NCBI RefSeq assembly: GCF_020382885.2
Contig: NC_058502.1
Span: forward strand, 12,737,950-12,801,949
Length of the DNA: 64,000 nt
Reading direction: 5' to 3'
Source of the DNA: Scatophagus argus
Taxonomy: Eukaryota > Chordata > Actinopteri > Scatophagidae
Part shown: positions 20,632-31,600 of the stretch, one piece after another
Layout of the letters: every line of letters starts with the position of its first letter
How positions within the stretch are numbered: the first letter of the stretch is position 1
Translations under genes and position numbers: made by a program
Notes under the pieces: model-generated
Databases searched by the model: none
Told to the model about the DNA's origin: nothing
What the model saw: only the letters and a program-made list of their open reading frames with translations

Positions 20632-21450
20632 GTGAGTGCTTCATTTTTTCCCCTCACACACTAATGATCTATTATATACTATACTGATCTTTAGTGTCAG
20701 TTCTAAAATGTATGTTGTGTTGTTGTTGTCTTTTACAGTCAGCTTGTAGCTTCACATGTTTGCAGGTGTCTTTCATTGTAAATGTTTTTGAATGATGCAT
20801 TCTTACAATAGCAACAAGCCTGGGAATATGCCTCCAATTTCAGCAGGAAAACTGGGATTAAGAACAGAAGATCAGGGGGAAAAACATGTTGCGAATTTGC
20901 AATAATGTTCCATATACTATGTGTAAACATTGAGAGAACCCATTTCGTGGAGGTGTTTGTAGTGATAATGTCTTGGGAGGTACCAGCCACAAACCTTGAC
21001 ACCTCCAGCAGAGAATAATGAGGCTTGGATCATCATCTCGGGTTGAGCACTCCACAGCGCCTGCTGCCTGTTATCCTGCTCCTCCACAGGAGTCAGAGGA
21101 GAAGAAAATTGTCCCTGAATGTTGCCACTGACTGAGCATATGTATGGATATACTGTTTGGCTGTGTTTTGTGTGAATTTACAACAATGGAGAATGAATTC
21201 AACATATACCAGTAAGTGGAATGATATTCATTGGTTTTCTGGTGTAAATCTGTAAAAAATGTTAAAAAGATTAATTTACAAAGACATAATAAGAGGGAGC
21301 ACCTTTTTAGATACTCACATTTGACATGAATAAATATGTGTCAGCCAAATGGAATTAAAAATCCTGCCTTCCAGTCAAGTCCCTAAACATAAAAACATAT
21401 TTTATGATGAATCGTAAATAACCTTGTAACCTATGAAATGTAATTGTGTG

Positions 21451-21503
21451 TATTATCATAATAATATGGCATCATCATGTGATGCCATATTATTATGATA
21501 ATA
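21451..21503. repeat. Perfect 24-bp inverted repeat, 5-nt spacer
   Basis: Bases 21451-21474 and 21480-21503 are exact reverse complements around a 5-base spacer. The arms are AT-rich but not simple repeats. A partial third copy of the core ATATGGCAT follows immediately. Confidence 0.85.
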
Positions 21504-22221
21504 TGGCATGGCATTGCTGATATTCTTTGTCAGATAAAGACAAAGACAAAGACAGATAAAGACAAAACGTTTTATCTAAAGCTATGCTACAGAACACATG
21601 TGAGGCAAACATTGATGAAAGTGCAGGTTGAAAGGTATCTAAATGAAAATCAGTTGTTGCACAGTACAGCGACTCACTCAGCAGAGACTCAAGGTGGTGA
21701 AAGGAAAATGACATTCGGCCATTCTCTAATCTTCCTTGTCTGAGCACAATATTCTCACAGAGGTGAGGACACTTCACTAAGGCAGAAAAGGGGAATGTGA
21801 ATGTGGGCTGGGTCACAGTGTTCCTCATCCAGCAGAGCCTGTGCTATGAAGAGGGATGACAGTGACTGCTTGCTGGATGTGCATGCTACAGTGTCACGTC
21901 ATTGTAACATGACAGGTTCAGATTTGCCATTTAAATGGGGTATTTTTCTTTGTCTTGCTGGTGTTTATGGTTCCTCCACTCTGTTACAGCTGTTTGCTAC
22001 ATCTGGTCATTGGTGACACTACACTTGACTTTCCTCTGTGAACAAAGGATGATCAATGCTGTGCCACCCTGCCTGCAGCTCACTCAACACACTGACAGAG
22101 TAGGTTAGTCATGATGCGGTGTGAAGTGACTGATAGCTAAGTGTGTGTGTGTTGTTAATGGAAAATGACAGGCTCATTTTCTTTGCCATGCTGGTTTTCA
22201 CAGCACATTGCAGAGGTTTGC

Positions 22222-22238
22222 GGGGGGGGGGGGGGGGG
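22222..22238 (+). repeat. Seventeen-G homopolymer
   Basis: An uninterrupted G17 run between msmb and npy4r. Length is likely unstable and may be miscounted by sequencing. Confidence 0.9.
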
Positions 22239-22547
22239 CTAAAATCCATTTTTGGATTGTGACAATGTCATGCCCTTTCACTCCGACGTACTACATCATT
22301 TATCGTGTACTTACAAAATAGAAGTCTCTGCTCAAACGTATGCCTAGTAATTTTACTGTCATTAAACTATTATGTTCAGTCTTGAGACCTGACTGGAGGA
22401 TTCATTTGAGGGAGGAGAACTGACAAATGTGAGTTCTTAAAACAGATAAAGTCTAAGGGAAAAGGCTGAAAGACCCCAAGAACTGAAACTACTCTGTGCA
22501 ACTGCAGCGTTGCACGATGCATTCACTTTCTCCATCAGTACAAACTG

Positions 22548-22861
22548 TTTAAAGGTGTAATATGCAGGATTTTCCAAAAAAATAATTCCTTTCAATCAAC
22601 ACTTAGGATCTTCTAGAAGTGTGCAGCAGTGTCTTTATCTGCTTGCCCTGCCCTCTGCTTGTATTTTCTCATTATTTTGCTGCATTTAGGATGGTTCTGG
22701 GCATCAGTGATTCTGGAGGAAGATACCAAATACCAATATTTTGGTTCGGTAGTGATTTGACAACCTGTGAATGAGACTCAACAACCAGCGTTCTTTCTCC
22801 AGAATCGCTTCCTGGTGTATTTACAAACATCAACCAACAACTCCTGCGTAGTGTGCCTTTA
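22548..22861. mobile_element. MITE-like nonautonomous DNA element
   Basis: The left end reads TTTAAAGGTGTAATATGCAGG and the right end CTCCTGCGTAGTGTGCCTTTA, which are imperfect inverted repeats of each other. The 300-base interior includes GCTTCCTGGTGTATTTACAAA, which I recognise as a common percomorph repeat. No open reading frame of a transposase is present. Confidence 0.6.
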
Positions 22862-23034
22862 GACTCTGTTCACACCTGAAAAGTCTGTTTGCTTGTAATC
22901 TACCTCATTGTAATGTTTTTATGATATTAAGTGTATTTTGCGTGCAATCAAAGCAAAGTTAGACAAACTGAAAGTAAACAAACATTGTTCTTTTTCTTGA
23001 GATTGTACTTAGGTCAGCCTACATACTCACAGTT

Positions 23035-23515
23035 TCAATGCTAACATGCTGATGTATGTTTAACATGTTCTCCTTCTTATAGCATAGCATGTTAGCATTC
23101 TGGCCTTTGCCAATGACCAGAAAACACAAATTGCAGCTGAGGCTGATGGGAACTATTGGACAAACTGAAATTTAATGCAAATTTTTACCTCATGATGGCA
23201 CTAAAGGAGAAGTCAGGGATCACCAAAGTCATTACAAATCATCCTGAGGGGGACATGAATGTTCAAACCAGAAATCCATCCAGCAGTTGTTTAATCGCAA
23301 ATGTTGACCTTGTAGTGGCACTAGAGAAAAATTTAGAGGATTGCCAAAGCTATTAAGTTTCATCCTTTGGGAAATGTAAATGTCTTTGCAAAATTTCTTG
23401 GCAATCCATGAAGCTTTTGTTGAGATATTTCAGCCACCAACGTGTTGGACTGATCAACTGACAGACAAACAGGCACTGCCAACACAAGAGCCGTGCCAGT
23501 AGCACGGTTAAAATT
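23035..23515 (+). repeat. High-copy interspersed repeat with two internal units
   Basis: Two diverged units of about 120 bases share the words GTGGCACTA-type, ATCACCAAAGTCATTAC-type, CATCCTGAGGGGGACATGAATGT-type and GAGATATTTCAG. They are preceded by a palindromic GCTAACATGC / GCATGTTAGC region. This pattern is a very common teleost repeat; its class is unknown to me. It ends only about 320 bases before the npy4r start codon. The rest of 20,640-23,830 shows no gene that I can support. Confidence 0.6.
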
Positions 23516-23835
23516 AGAGCACAAGGGCATGTTTTAATGACAGTGATTTCTTGAACCTAATCTCACAGTGACTTAAATAGAAAAAAGTCCTCACACCTAG
23601 CATCTCTCCTTGGCTTTATTCTTCCTCAGCCACAGGAACCATTTTTCTTCACTCTTCTCTGAGAACAACAGTATCACTTCTACATGATCAGATCCTCTAA
23701 GACCTATAAGAATGATTCCGTTGCAATGTTCCCATCTCCCTCTGTATGCTCTCTCTTTGTCCCAGATGCATGTGTCCGGAGGGCTGGGAATGGACAGTCT
23801 GATGCTGAGGGTGTTGAAACTGAGGTCCTAGTGAG

Positions 23836-25194
23836 ATGTCCTGGAGTGGCAACACAAACCAGTCTTCTCCATTAATGACAGCTCTGCCTCTGCCCTTCAA
23901 CAGTTCCACCTCTCCACCTTTCCCGACACTGGAGGAGGGAAGGGCCAGTCATGAGACTGAGCAAGAGTGGCCGGGGAATAAGTCCCAACTCCTCTCAGAC
24001 CTCGCTGTTCTCGGGCAGGATGGAGTTTGCCATATGCCTCCTGTCCTCACAGTATGTCTGATAGGGTGGTACAGCATTACAATGGTGCTGGGGTTGCTGG
24101 GGAACGTAGGCCTCATATGCATCATCACCCGTCGCAGAGAAAAAGTCAATGTCACTGGCATTTTCATCTGCAACCTGTCATTCTCTGACATTCTGGTGTG
24201 TGTCTTCTGCCTCCCCTTCACAGTCATATACACACTAATGGACCACTGGGTGTTTGGGTCACTATTATGTCGGCTGGTGCCGTTCATCCAGTGTGTGTCT
24301 GTGACCGTCTCTGTGCTGTCTCTGGTGTTCATCGCCCTGGAAAGACATCAGCTCATCATTAACCCCTCTGGGTGGAAACCAAGCATTCGTCAGGCTTACA
24401 TTGCACTTGTGTTCATTTGGATTCTGGCCTGCTTCACCTCCTCACCTTTCTTGGCCTTTCAGCTCCTCACAAATGAGCCCTATGCCAATGTCATGCCAGT
24501 CCTGCCACAGTCTCCACTCCATCACCAAGCCTCTCCTCAGGCTTATCTCAATGCATCTCCACCTCAGTCTGTTTCCTACACTTACAAAAACTCATCTGTG
24601 CTTACAAATTCATACCGTACACTCTTTTCGTACATCCCGGCCTCTCCACATATGGAGGCCTGTCTGGAGCACTGGCCATCCCAGCAGCACAGGCTTGCTT
24701 ACACTACATGGCTCCTGCTGTTCCAGTACTGCGGTCCACTGCTGCTGGTCCTACTCTGTTATGTTCGAGTTTTTGTGCGCCTTCGCCACCGCAAAGACAT
24801 GCTAGACCGTACAAGGAGCTCAGAGAGCCAGCGCGTGACCCACAGCCGCCGAATCAACATCATGCTGGTCTCCCTCATAACAGCCTTTGCCCTCTGCTGG
24901 CTGCCGCTCACCATCTTCAACGTGGTATCAGACTGGAACCAGGAGGCTTTGCCCATCTGCCACCACAACCTGCTGTTCTCCCTCTGCCACCTGCTAGCCA
25001 TGTCCTCCACCTGCATCAACCCCATCATCTACGGCTTCCTCAACTCCAACTTTCGGCAGGAGGTGAGAGAGGTGCTCCTGCACTGCCGCTGCAGCCCACT
25101 AGAAGAGGAGTGTGAGCGTTTCCCCATGTCGACCGTACACATGGAAGTGTCTCGCACCTCTATGCCTCTCAACTGCAGGAGCAACTCTGTTTGA
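23836..25194 (+). CDS. npy4r: Neuropeptide Y receptor Y4-like GPCR
   Basis: Seven-transmembrane receptor of the NPY/PYY/pancreatic polypeptide family, plasma membrane, Gi-coupled in mammals. A single coding exon of 452 residues (human 375). N-glycosylation sites lie at N8, N22 and N48. TM1 is near 70-97; NLSFSDILVC begins TM2. The conserved disulfide is C145 with C276. The ERH motif (169-171) replaces DRY as in human Y4, followed by HQLIINPSGWKPSI as in Y4. CWLPLTIF is in TM6 and NPIIYGFLN in TM7. The tail PLEEECERFPMSTVHMEVS matches the Y4 C-terminus closely and separates it from Y1 and Y2. Extracellular loop 2 is about 43 residues longer than in human Y4 and rich in Ser, Pro and Tyr, with sites at N239 and N252. 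The N-terminus is also longer. Confidence 0.94.
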   Translation: MSWSGNTNQSSPLMTALPLPFNSSTSPPFPTLEEGRASHETEQEWPGNKSQLLSDLAVLGQDGVCHMPPVLTVCLIGWYSITMVLGLLGNVGLICIITRRREKVNVTGIFICNLSFSDILVCVFCLPFTVIYTLMDHWVFGSLLCRLVPFIQCVSVTVSVLSLVFIALERHQLIINPSGWKPSIRQAYIALVFIWILACFTSSPFLAFQLLTNEPYANVMPVLPQSPLHHQASPQAYLNASPPQSVSYTYKNSSVLTNSYRTLFSYIPASPHMEACLEHWPSQQHRLAYTTWLLLFQYCGPLLLVLLCYVRVFVRLRHRKDMLDRTRSSESQRVTHSRRINIMLVSLITAFALCWLPLTIFNVVSDWNQEALPICHHNLLFSLCHLLAMSSTCINPIIYGFLNSNFRQEVREVLLHCRCSPLEEECERFPMSTVHMEVSRTSMPLNCRSNSV

Positions 25195-27040
25195 CTTGCA
25201 ACCTAAAGGAGACATCTGTGGCAAGATATGGCCACATAAACTGTACAGGTGTAGGACCAACTTCTGATGTTTGTTCTAACTAATGACAGTGCAACAGCAA
25301 TGATTTAGAGTTCAGCATTTTGGTAAGTGGCTTAAAGTGAAGTGTGCAGTACAATGTTGGCTTAACTTATTCTGAAGTATTTATGAATTTTGTCTTGATG
25401 TGAAAAAAAACAATTTCAAAAGAATGTGCCATTTTAAACTGTTGCTGTGTCACGATTTCGTTGCTTTTCACTAATTGTATAAAGCATCTACTATATAATA
25501 ATACTATTGATTACAGTATACTGTGACTATACACATGTGACTATACTGTGGCCCTTAGGGACACCAGTTCTCATTGAGCTGAACAACTGGTAGATTTTGG
25601 ACAAAAGTGACAGTGCTCCCTGCCGTATTCATCAAAATATCAAATGACGGAAGATCTTTCAGAATGAAGATCCCAGCAGCAGAGTTTGAGAGACTTGCAG
25701 AAGGAGCGCTGAAGGTGTGGACCAACAAAATGACTTTTTTACATGTTGGTTTTTCAATTAACATTTCTTCGAACTCTATGTTGAAAAGTATCACAGACAC
25801 ATTTTATGATAAACAAAAGACAAGTTAAAATGATTTATTTAATGAATGTAGTGCTGCTGTTGTATTTTTTTTTTTTTTTTACATTTCTACATGACTTCTT
25901 TTTGCATCAGCATTGGCATTCTTCTTATGGCATTTGTGCTGGAAAATCAAGGTGTATTTATTTTGTGATTAATGTGGCTCATACAAATAAGGGTTTATAA
26001 CATTGCTATTATTATAATTATAAATTAGCTTTAGATTACTTTAATATAGAAACAACAACAGATGTGTTTACACATGGCTTGTAATGGACATTAAAATGCA
26101 TATTAAAATGTGTTTGTGTACCATTTTAATACAGGGAAGATGTGCTAAGTTCTGAAATATCTTCCATGACACGTATATGGACCTAGTTGAATAATCAAAG
26201 TTGTGGGACCACCATACGCTCATATGCGTCATTCTCCTTTTTTGTATGAAACAATGTAAGATACAAACTGATACATGTACAACACGGTGAGACAAATTTG
26301 ACTTAATTCATGCTTTCTAAGATTAGACTGACTCCTAAATAATGTAGCTATCCATCCTGTAAAGACTGTGAAATGCATGTTGCATACTGAATATGGTTTG
26401 AGACAGCCTAAGACAGTCATCTGTCTTTTTTTGCAAAGACAGAGATGTATAAAGAAATATGTAGTAAAAACAAATACTTTTGAAAAATTAATGAAATTAG
26501 GTATTGACTACCAACGCTTAATGGCTGATTGCATAAAAAAAATAGAAAAGACCACCTTAAAACTGTCTGCATGCATTAAATTCATAAAGCTGGCCTCAGC
26601 ACGAGACAGTCATATTTATTTTAACTTGCCCAGCGTTAGTAAAGGAAGCATCCCATCTCTGTAATTTTAAATTCAGGTCAACTGCAACAAAAAAAAAGGA
26701 AAAAAAAAAAAAAACATAAAAAAAAAAACATCTCCACTGGTTTAAATACGTGACGGATTTAAAGGAACACGGAGCGACACAGTATCTTTCATCCTAAGAG
26801 CCTTTGATTGATCTACCCCAGTATTTATTACGTTAGTTCTATGATAAACAAGATCACACTACTTTTGACAGTAAAATAAGTTATATTTACAGATTTACAG
26901 TGTAATGTGCTAGTCAAGAGAGACAGAAAAAGTAAGCAGTAATGCATCTTGCTGCTTCACTCGTCTGCCAGAAAGACGACGTTTTAAGAACCCTTCTTAG
27001 TGCCCTTGTGCCTGTTTTTACGTTCCCTTTGCCATCACTT
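25195..27040. other. Intergenic region, npy4r to mcph1
   Basis: AT-rich. It contains a T-rich tract at about 25866-25881 and poly-A tracts at about 26684-26729. No coding exon is convincing. Part of the left side must be npy4r 3' UTR, but no clean AATAAA is visible. It is also the junction between genes that map to human chromosomes 10 and 8. Confidence 0.5.
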
Positions 27041-27052
27041 CTGGTTTGGAGG

Positions 27053-27196
27053 TGACGTTTATTATCTATCAGCCAATCATGGCCCGTTGTCCCAGAATAC
27101 ATTGCATCACAAACTGCACGCGCGAACTATGTACACTGTAGTGAGGTATTGTTGGAAACTGCGCGATTTAAACTTCACTGAAGGCATAAACTACCG
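27053..27196 (+). promoter_or_regulatory. mcph1: mcph1 promoter and noncoding first exon
   Basis: The region contains TGACGT (27053-27058), a CCAAT box (27073-27077) and CCCAGAATACATTGCATC (about 27091-27108), a close match to the ZNF143/Staf site. This is a TATA-less housekeeping arrangement. A strong donor CTACCG|GTAAGTGC closes exon 1 at 27196. A short upstream ORF starts at 27128; in the spliced transcript it would stop just after the exon 1-2 junction. Confidence 0.6.
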
Positions 27197-28698
27197 GTAA
27201 GTGCGCAGAAATTACTAAAAAAATGCTTATTGTTGTCTGCATGTGTGCCTCTGTACGGTTTATAGTCAAAGCATGTGAAATGCGTATGTCACCATATTAC
27301 GGAAGTATTAACCCAAATTAGCAAAACCAGCATAATGCTGAAGATCACTGAGTTAGCTCATGCTAGCTTGCTAATTTAGTATGAAAGCGTAGCGTAAACT
27401 AATGGGAAAATACTGTCAACATTTGTGTAGTAGACATATGTAGATGTAGATTGATTTCACTGGTGTTTGATCAAAATAGTAGGTCTCGAATATTGTACGT
27501 TACACATTAAGTAACATTATATAACAATTTATAAGGTTGCCCATATGTTCGCTAACATTGCTCGACTCACGATTAGTTGTCTAGGCAACTTTAACTGTGC
27601 TCCTTGTATCTGTGATTACTAAATTTACCATAGACCAAAGTACAGAAGGAATATGTTGTGAAATTGCAGTTCGAGGTTGGTAGGCATATAACATGGACCC
27701 CACAGAGAAAAGCAGTCAGGACTGGAAAGCTGGACTGCCTTTTTCCAGTCCTGTGCCATTACAGTATGAAACATGTAGCTACATATCTTAAGATCTTGAC
27801 TTGTCAATAAGTGATTGGTTGGTTGACCGAAATGACCTTTATCTTTCCAAAGCATAAATATAGCTAGTCTGATGAGCTGCTTTTTAGACAAAGTTAGAAA
27901 TGTTGGGACACCCCTTTGGGCTATGGTTAGTTACTGCTGTCCACGACAATCTAAAACATAGTTAGTGGACTGATAGAAAATGGTACTGAGTTGCAACCAT
28001 GATCCTGACACTGACTGACTGTCATGTGTAGTTTTTTGTGATTGGTTAAGTCAGCATGATTGGCCAGCAAGTGATTTCATGTTTGCATGATATTTATCAC
28101 GTTGATAAATATAGAGCCAGTAATGTGAGGCCAAATTGCTTTCATTGACATGAAAAGCATAGCATTTACATGCTTTGATAGGGGACACTATGCACTTTTA
28201 GAGTTTGTTTGCAGTCTGCCAATATATAAAATATACAAATATCCAGACAAGAATGAGAAACAGAACAATTGCAGCATGTTGTTGTCACAGTCACGATGTC
28301 AAATTGCTTCTCCTGGGTGGAGCCACAAAATGGAGATTAGAGAGCCAAACATGTAGTTGGTGTGGACAACACGATTGTAGGGTTCAGAGGAGAGGGAAAA
28401 AGTCTGTGGGTATTAACGCAACAAATCTTATTTGAGCCATAAATCACGCACACTACATCAGAACTACAGGTTATGAACTTAATTTTAAAATACGAAAACA
28501 TGAAATTATTGGTTATCCAAGTGAAGCGGGTAATTATCGGTTATCAATATTGGCTGAAAGCAGTTTCTAATGTCTTGTATTCTTTAAAAATATTCACAGC
28601 AAGTAAAACTCCTGTGGACAGTGAAAACTGATCTCCCCTCTCAAAAAATGTGTTGATTGGTTTTGTGCAGGTAAATCTTGGAGCTTAAGAGGCCAGTA

Positions 28699-31600
28699 AT
28701 GACCACAAGCAACAGCTGTTCAATACTTCAAGGTACTGTACATCAGCTTAGTTTTACTACCGTCAATCAAGGCTCAGCTTTATGACCTGTGCTTTTTAAG
28801 TCTGTTCACTGTGTTTGCAGATGTCGTTGCCTATGTTGATGTGTGGTCATCAGACAAAACAGCAAACTATTCAAAGCCATTTGTTCAGCAGCTGCAAAAA
28901 ATGGGAGCTCAGGTGAGACCACAGACCTAATAAGCACATTTGCCCTATACTGTATACTATTTGTTTATGTTTTTTACGGAAGATATGTACATCACTGCAA
29001 AAATGCAAAAGAACAAATTGCCGCATTGTTTGAGCATATTCTTTGTGAAACCTAAATGCCTTTTCATTGCCAGGTATCAAAAACATTCACTAAACAAGTC
29101 ACACATGTAGTCTTCAACAATGGCCATCCAGCTACATGGAGGAAAGCCAAGAAAAGTGATGTGAGGCTCGTCTCGGTTCTCTGGGTGGGCAGGTAACAAT
29201 AACACTGAGAGTTGTCATTTTCTAACTTCCACACCTTATAATATTTTGATTGTATCGTTATGACGTTCTAGAGATCCTCTGGAAGATCTTGTTGTTGATC
29301 ATTGCTTGAATTCCTTATTTTTACTGAAATGATGTCCAGATGTTACGATGACGGTGTGCGTGTGGATGAGGAGTTGTATCCAGCCATGGATGAAACTAAT
29401 CCAGTTTTAAAGAATAAGAAAGTGAGTAGTGTCAGTGTACATCTAATGTTTATGCTGGTGTCACAGTTTAAGTTGTCATTGCCATCAGTGCCTAACTCCA
29501 TTTCATCAAGCCATACCTAATGTTGATTTTGGTCCTTGACCTCAGTCTGTTTTTCACCTGAACAGAATCTATAAACGAGATGTCATATTATATTTGAATT
29601 TATGAGCTTTGATAAACATAAACATCATGTACTAGAAAAACCAGAAGCTTTGATACAAGAGCTAAGGCTTATTTCTGTTCTGTTCCAGACATACTGACCT
29701 GAGTTAAAACCACATGAATCCTCGATTTAACTTGTCAAAAGAAACAATGTTCATATTTGTTACACTACCTAATTTTCTTCATAGTTGCCCTGAAAAAAGT
29801 TTGTATAAGTTATTCATCAAAGTGGAGTCTGGCGAAGTGAGAACATGGCCTTTTTTGGTTGAAGTTATTTTGATCTTAAAAGTATTCAAATGTTCATTTA
29901 TTTACTTCCTCTTTGACATATGATTTGTATTTGATTCACGCAGCATCGTTGCATGCAGCCTAAAGATTCTCCAGAGAGGACACCTGAAAATGACAGACGC
30001 ATGAGGAGAAAATTAGACAAGATGATGAAAGACTTAGCTCCAAAACAACCTCTTGGTAAGAGATTATTACAGCTATTAGAAACCAAAGATTGTAGTTTGT
30101 CATCTCACAGTAATTTTTATCCACAGTTGCAGATGTGTCACCTATCATTATTGATGAAGAGAATGGAATAGTCTATAGCCCTGCATTGAAAAGATCAGAC
30201 TACATGGCACAACGTTTGAAAGACATGAAAGAGAAACGGGAAAACCTCTCGCCCACAGGTATGTGCAGCAGAAAATGTACAGCCCAATGAACTCACAAGT
30301 TCTTAAAATGGTTCAGCTCTACTATTAATTCACATGTATGTGTCTTTCAGCTTCACAAATGATAGAATCCTGCTCACCCACCAGCCCGAAACTTTCCCTT
30401 GGGAGCACACCAACTGTCCTCAAATTAATGTGTAAGAATTTTTTTTTGTGATATTCTTGTTACTGATCAAAAGCTGGCGAGTTAAGCAACAAGATGAAGC
30501 CAGATGAACCCACATGTTGAAATCCAAGATAGCACTTGTACTTCGACTTGCCTTGCCATTGACCTACATATTTGTTTTTGCTCATGTTCTTAAAATAAGG
30601 GTGTGAATGTTTGAACAGTAAAAACACTGTTAAAGATATCAAGGTACAGTGAACTGTGTCATTTATTTTCTTATATTTTTCTCAAATATGTATTCTTTTG
30701 GGGATGTAGTAGTAGTTCCTGTGTCTCTTGTGAGTGTTTTCAGGCATTCTGTTGTTTTAAGCAGAACAACACTGGCACTCAGTTGGAGTGTACTGAATGT
30801 GCCGTAACCACTTGTGTTTTGCCCTCATTTGCTCTGCCAGCTCGTAAGACAAATAGCACATTACATTACATTCATTTGGCATATGTATATGCCCAGAGGG
30901 ACTTAAGATAAGGGAATTCATATCATGTAGGCACAAGAGCTAGATTTCAGCCAAGATTGTGAGTGTATCCTCTTAACAAATAACTGAAAGTATGTTCAGT
31001 GCTTTTAGTTATTTAGTTAATGGCTGCTGCTGCGGTGTGTGCCACTGCCGGGTTTGTCATCCTCCTGTGTTTGCAGCACCACTGAGCTGTCTCTCCCCTG
31101 AAGGAACACAAGCTCCATGTTGAGCTTGTTAACTCTGGCTCTCCGTAATGTGAAGTGGGAGCAGTTGCCAGTGGTTTTGTATAGTGGGAGTTATCGACAG
31201 TCATTGTAAAATCCAGTAAAACACACAAAACAGCAAAGAAAAAGAATGTACTGAAGGTGTCAATAAGGTGCATAAAAGTAATTATTGTTGTTTATTTTTC
31301 TTCATACAGACGACCAGTCAGATGAGGATTCCAGTGCTTCTGCTGCTGAACCTGCCTACTCACCTGATAAGGAAGAAGGGAGAACACAACATGAAAATAC
31401 TGACCATGACCATCTTGAACAGCGGCACAGGAAAACCTCTGAGAAGCCCTGGTTGTCCCCCTCCAGTGATGTGCCAAAAAGGATTTCAAGTGCTGTGAAA
31501 TGTCCTGATTTCAGTGACAAAGAGGACAAACACAGGACTGGACCAACAAAGTCACAAAGGACCTCAGTCAGAAAAAAGTCAGCAGAGAAACGCAGATCTG

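Noticed and set aside
23156-23356. Small gene upstream of npy4r
   Set aside because: The frame lies entirely within a high-copy interspersed repeat.
26914-27102. Small minus-strand gene divergent from mcph1
   Set aside because: The 62-codon frame has no recognisable similarity, no clear start context and no splice partners. It is probably chance.
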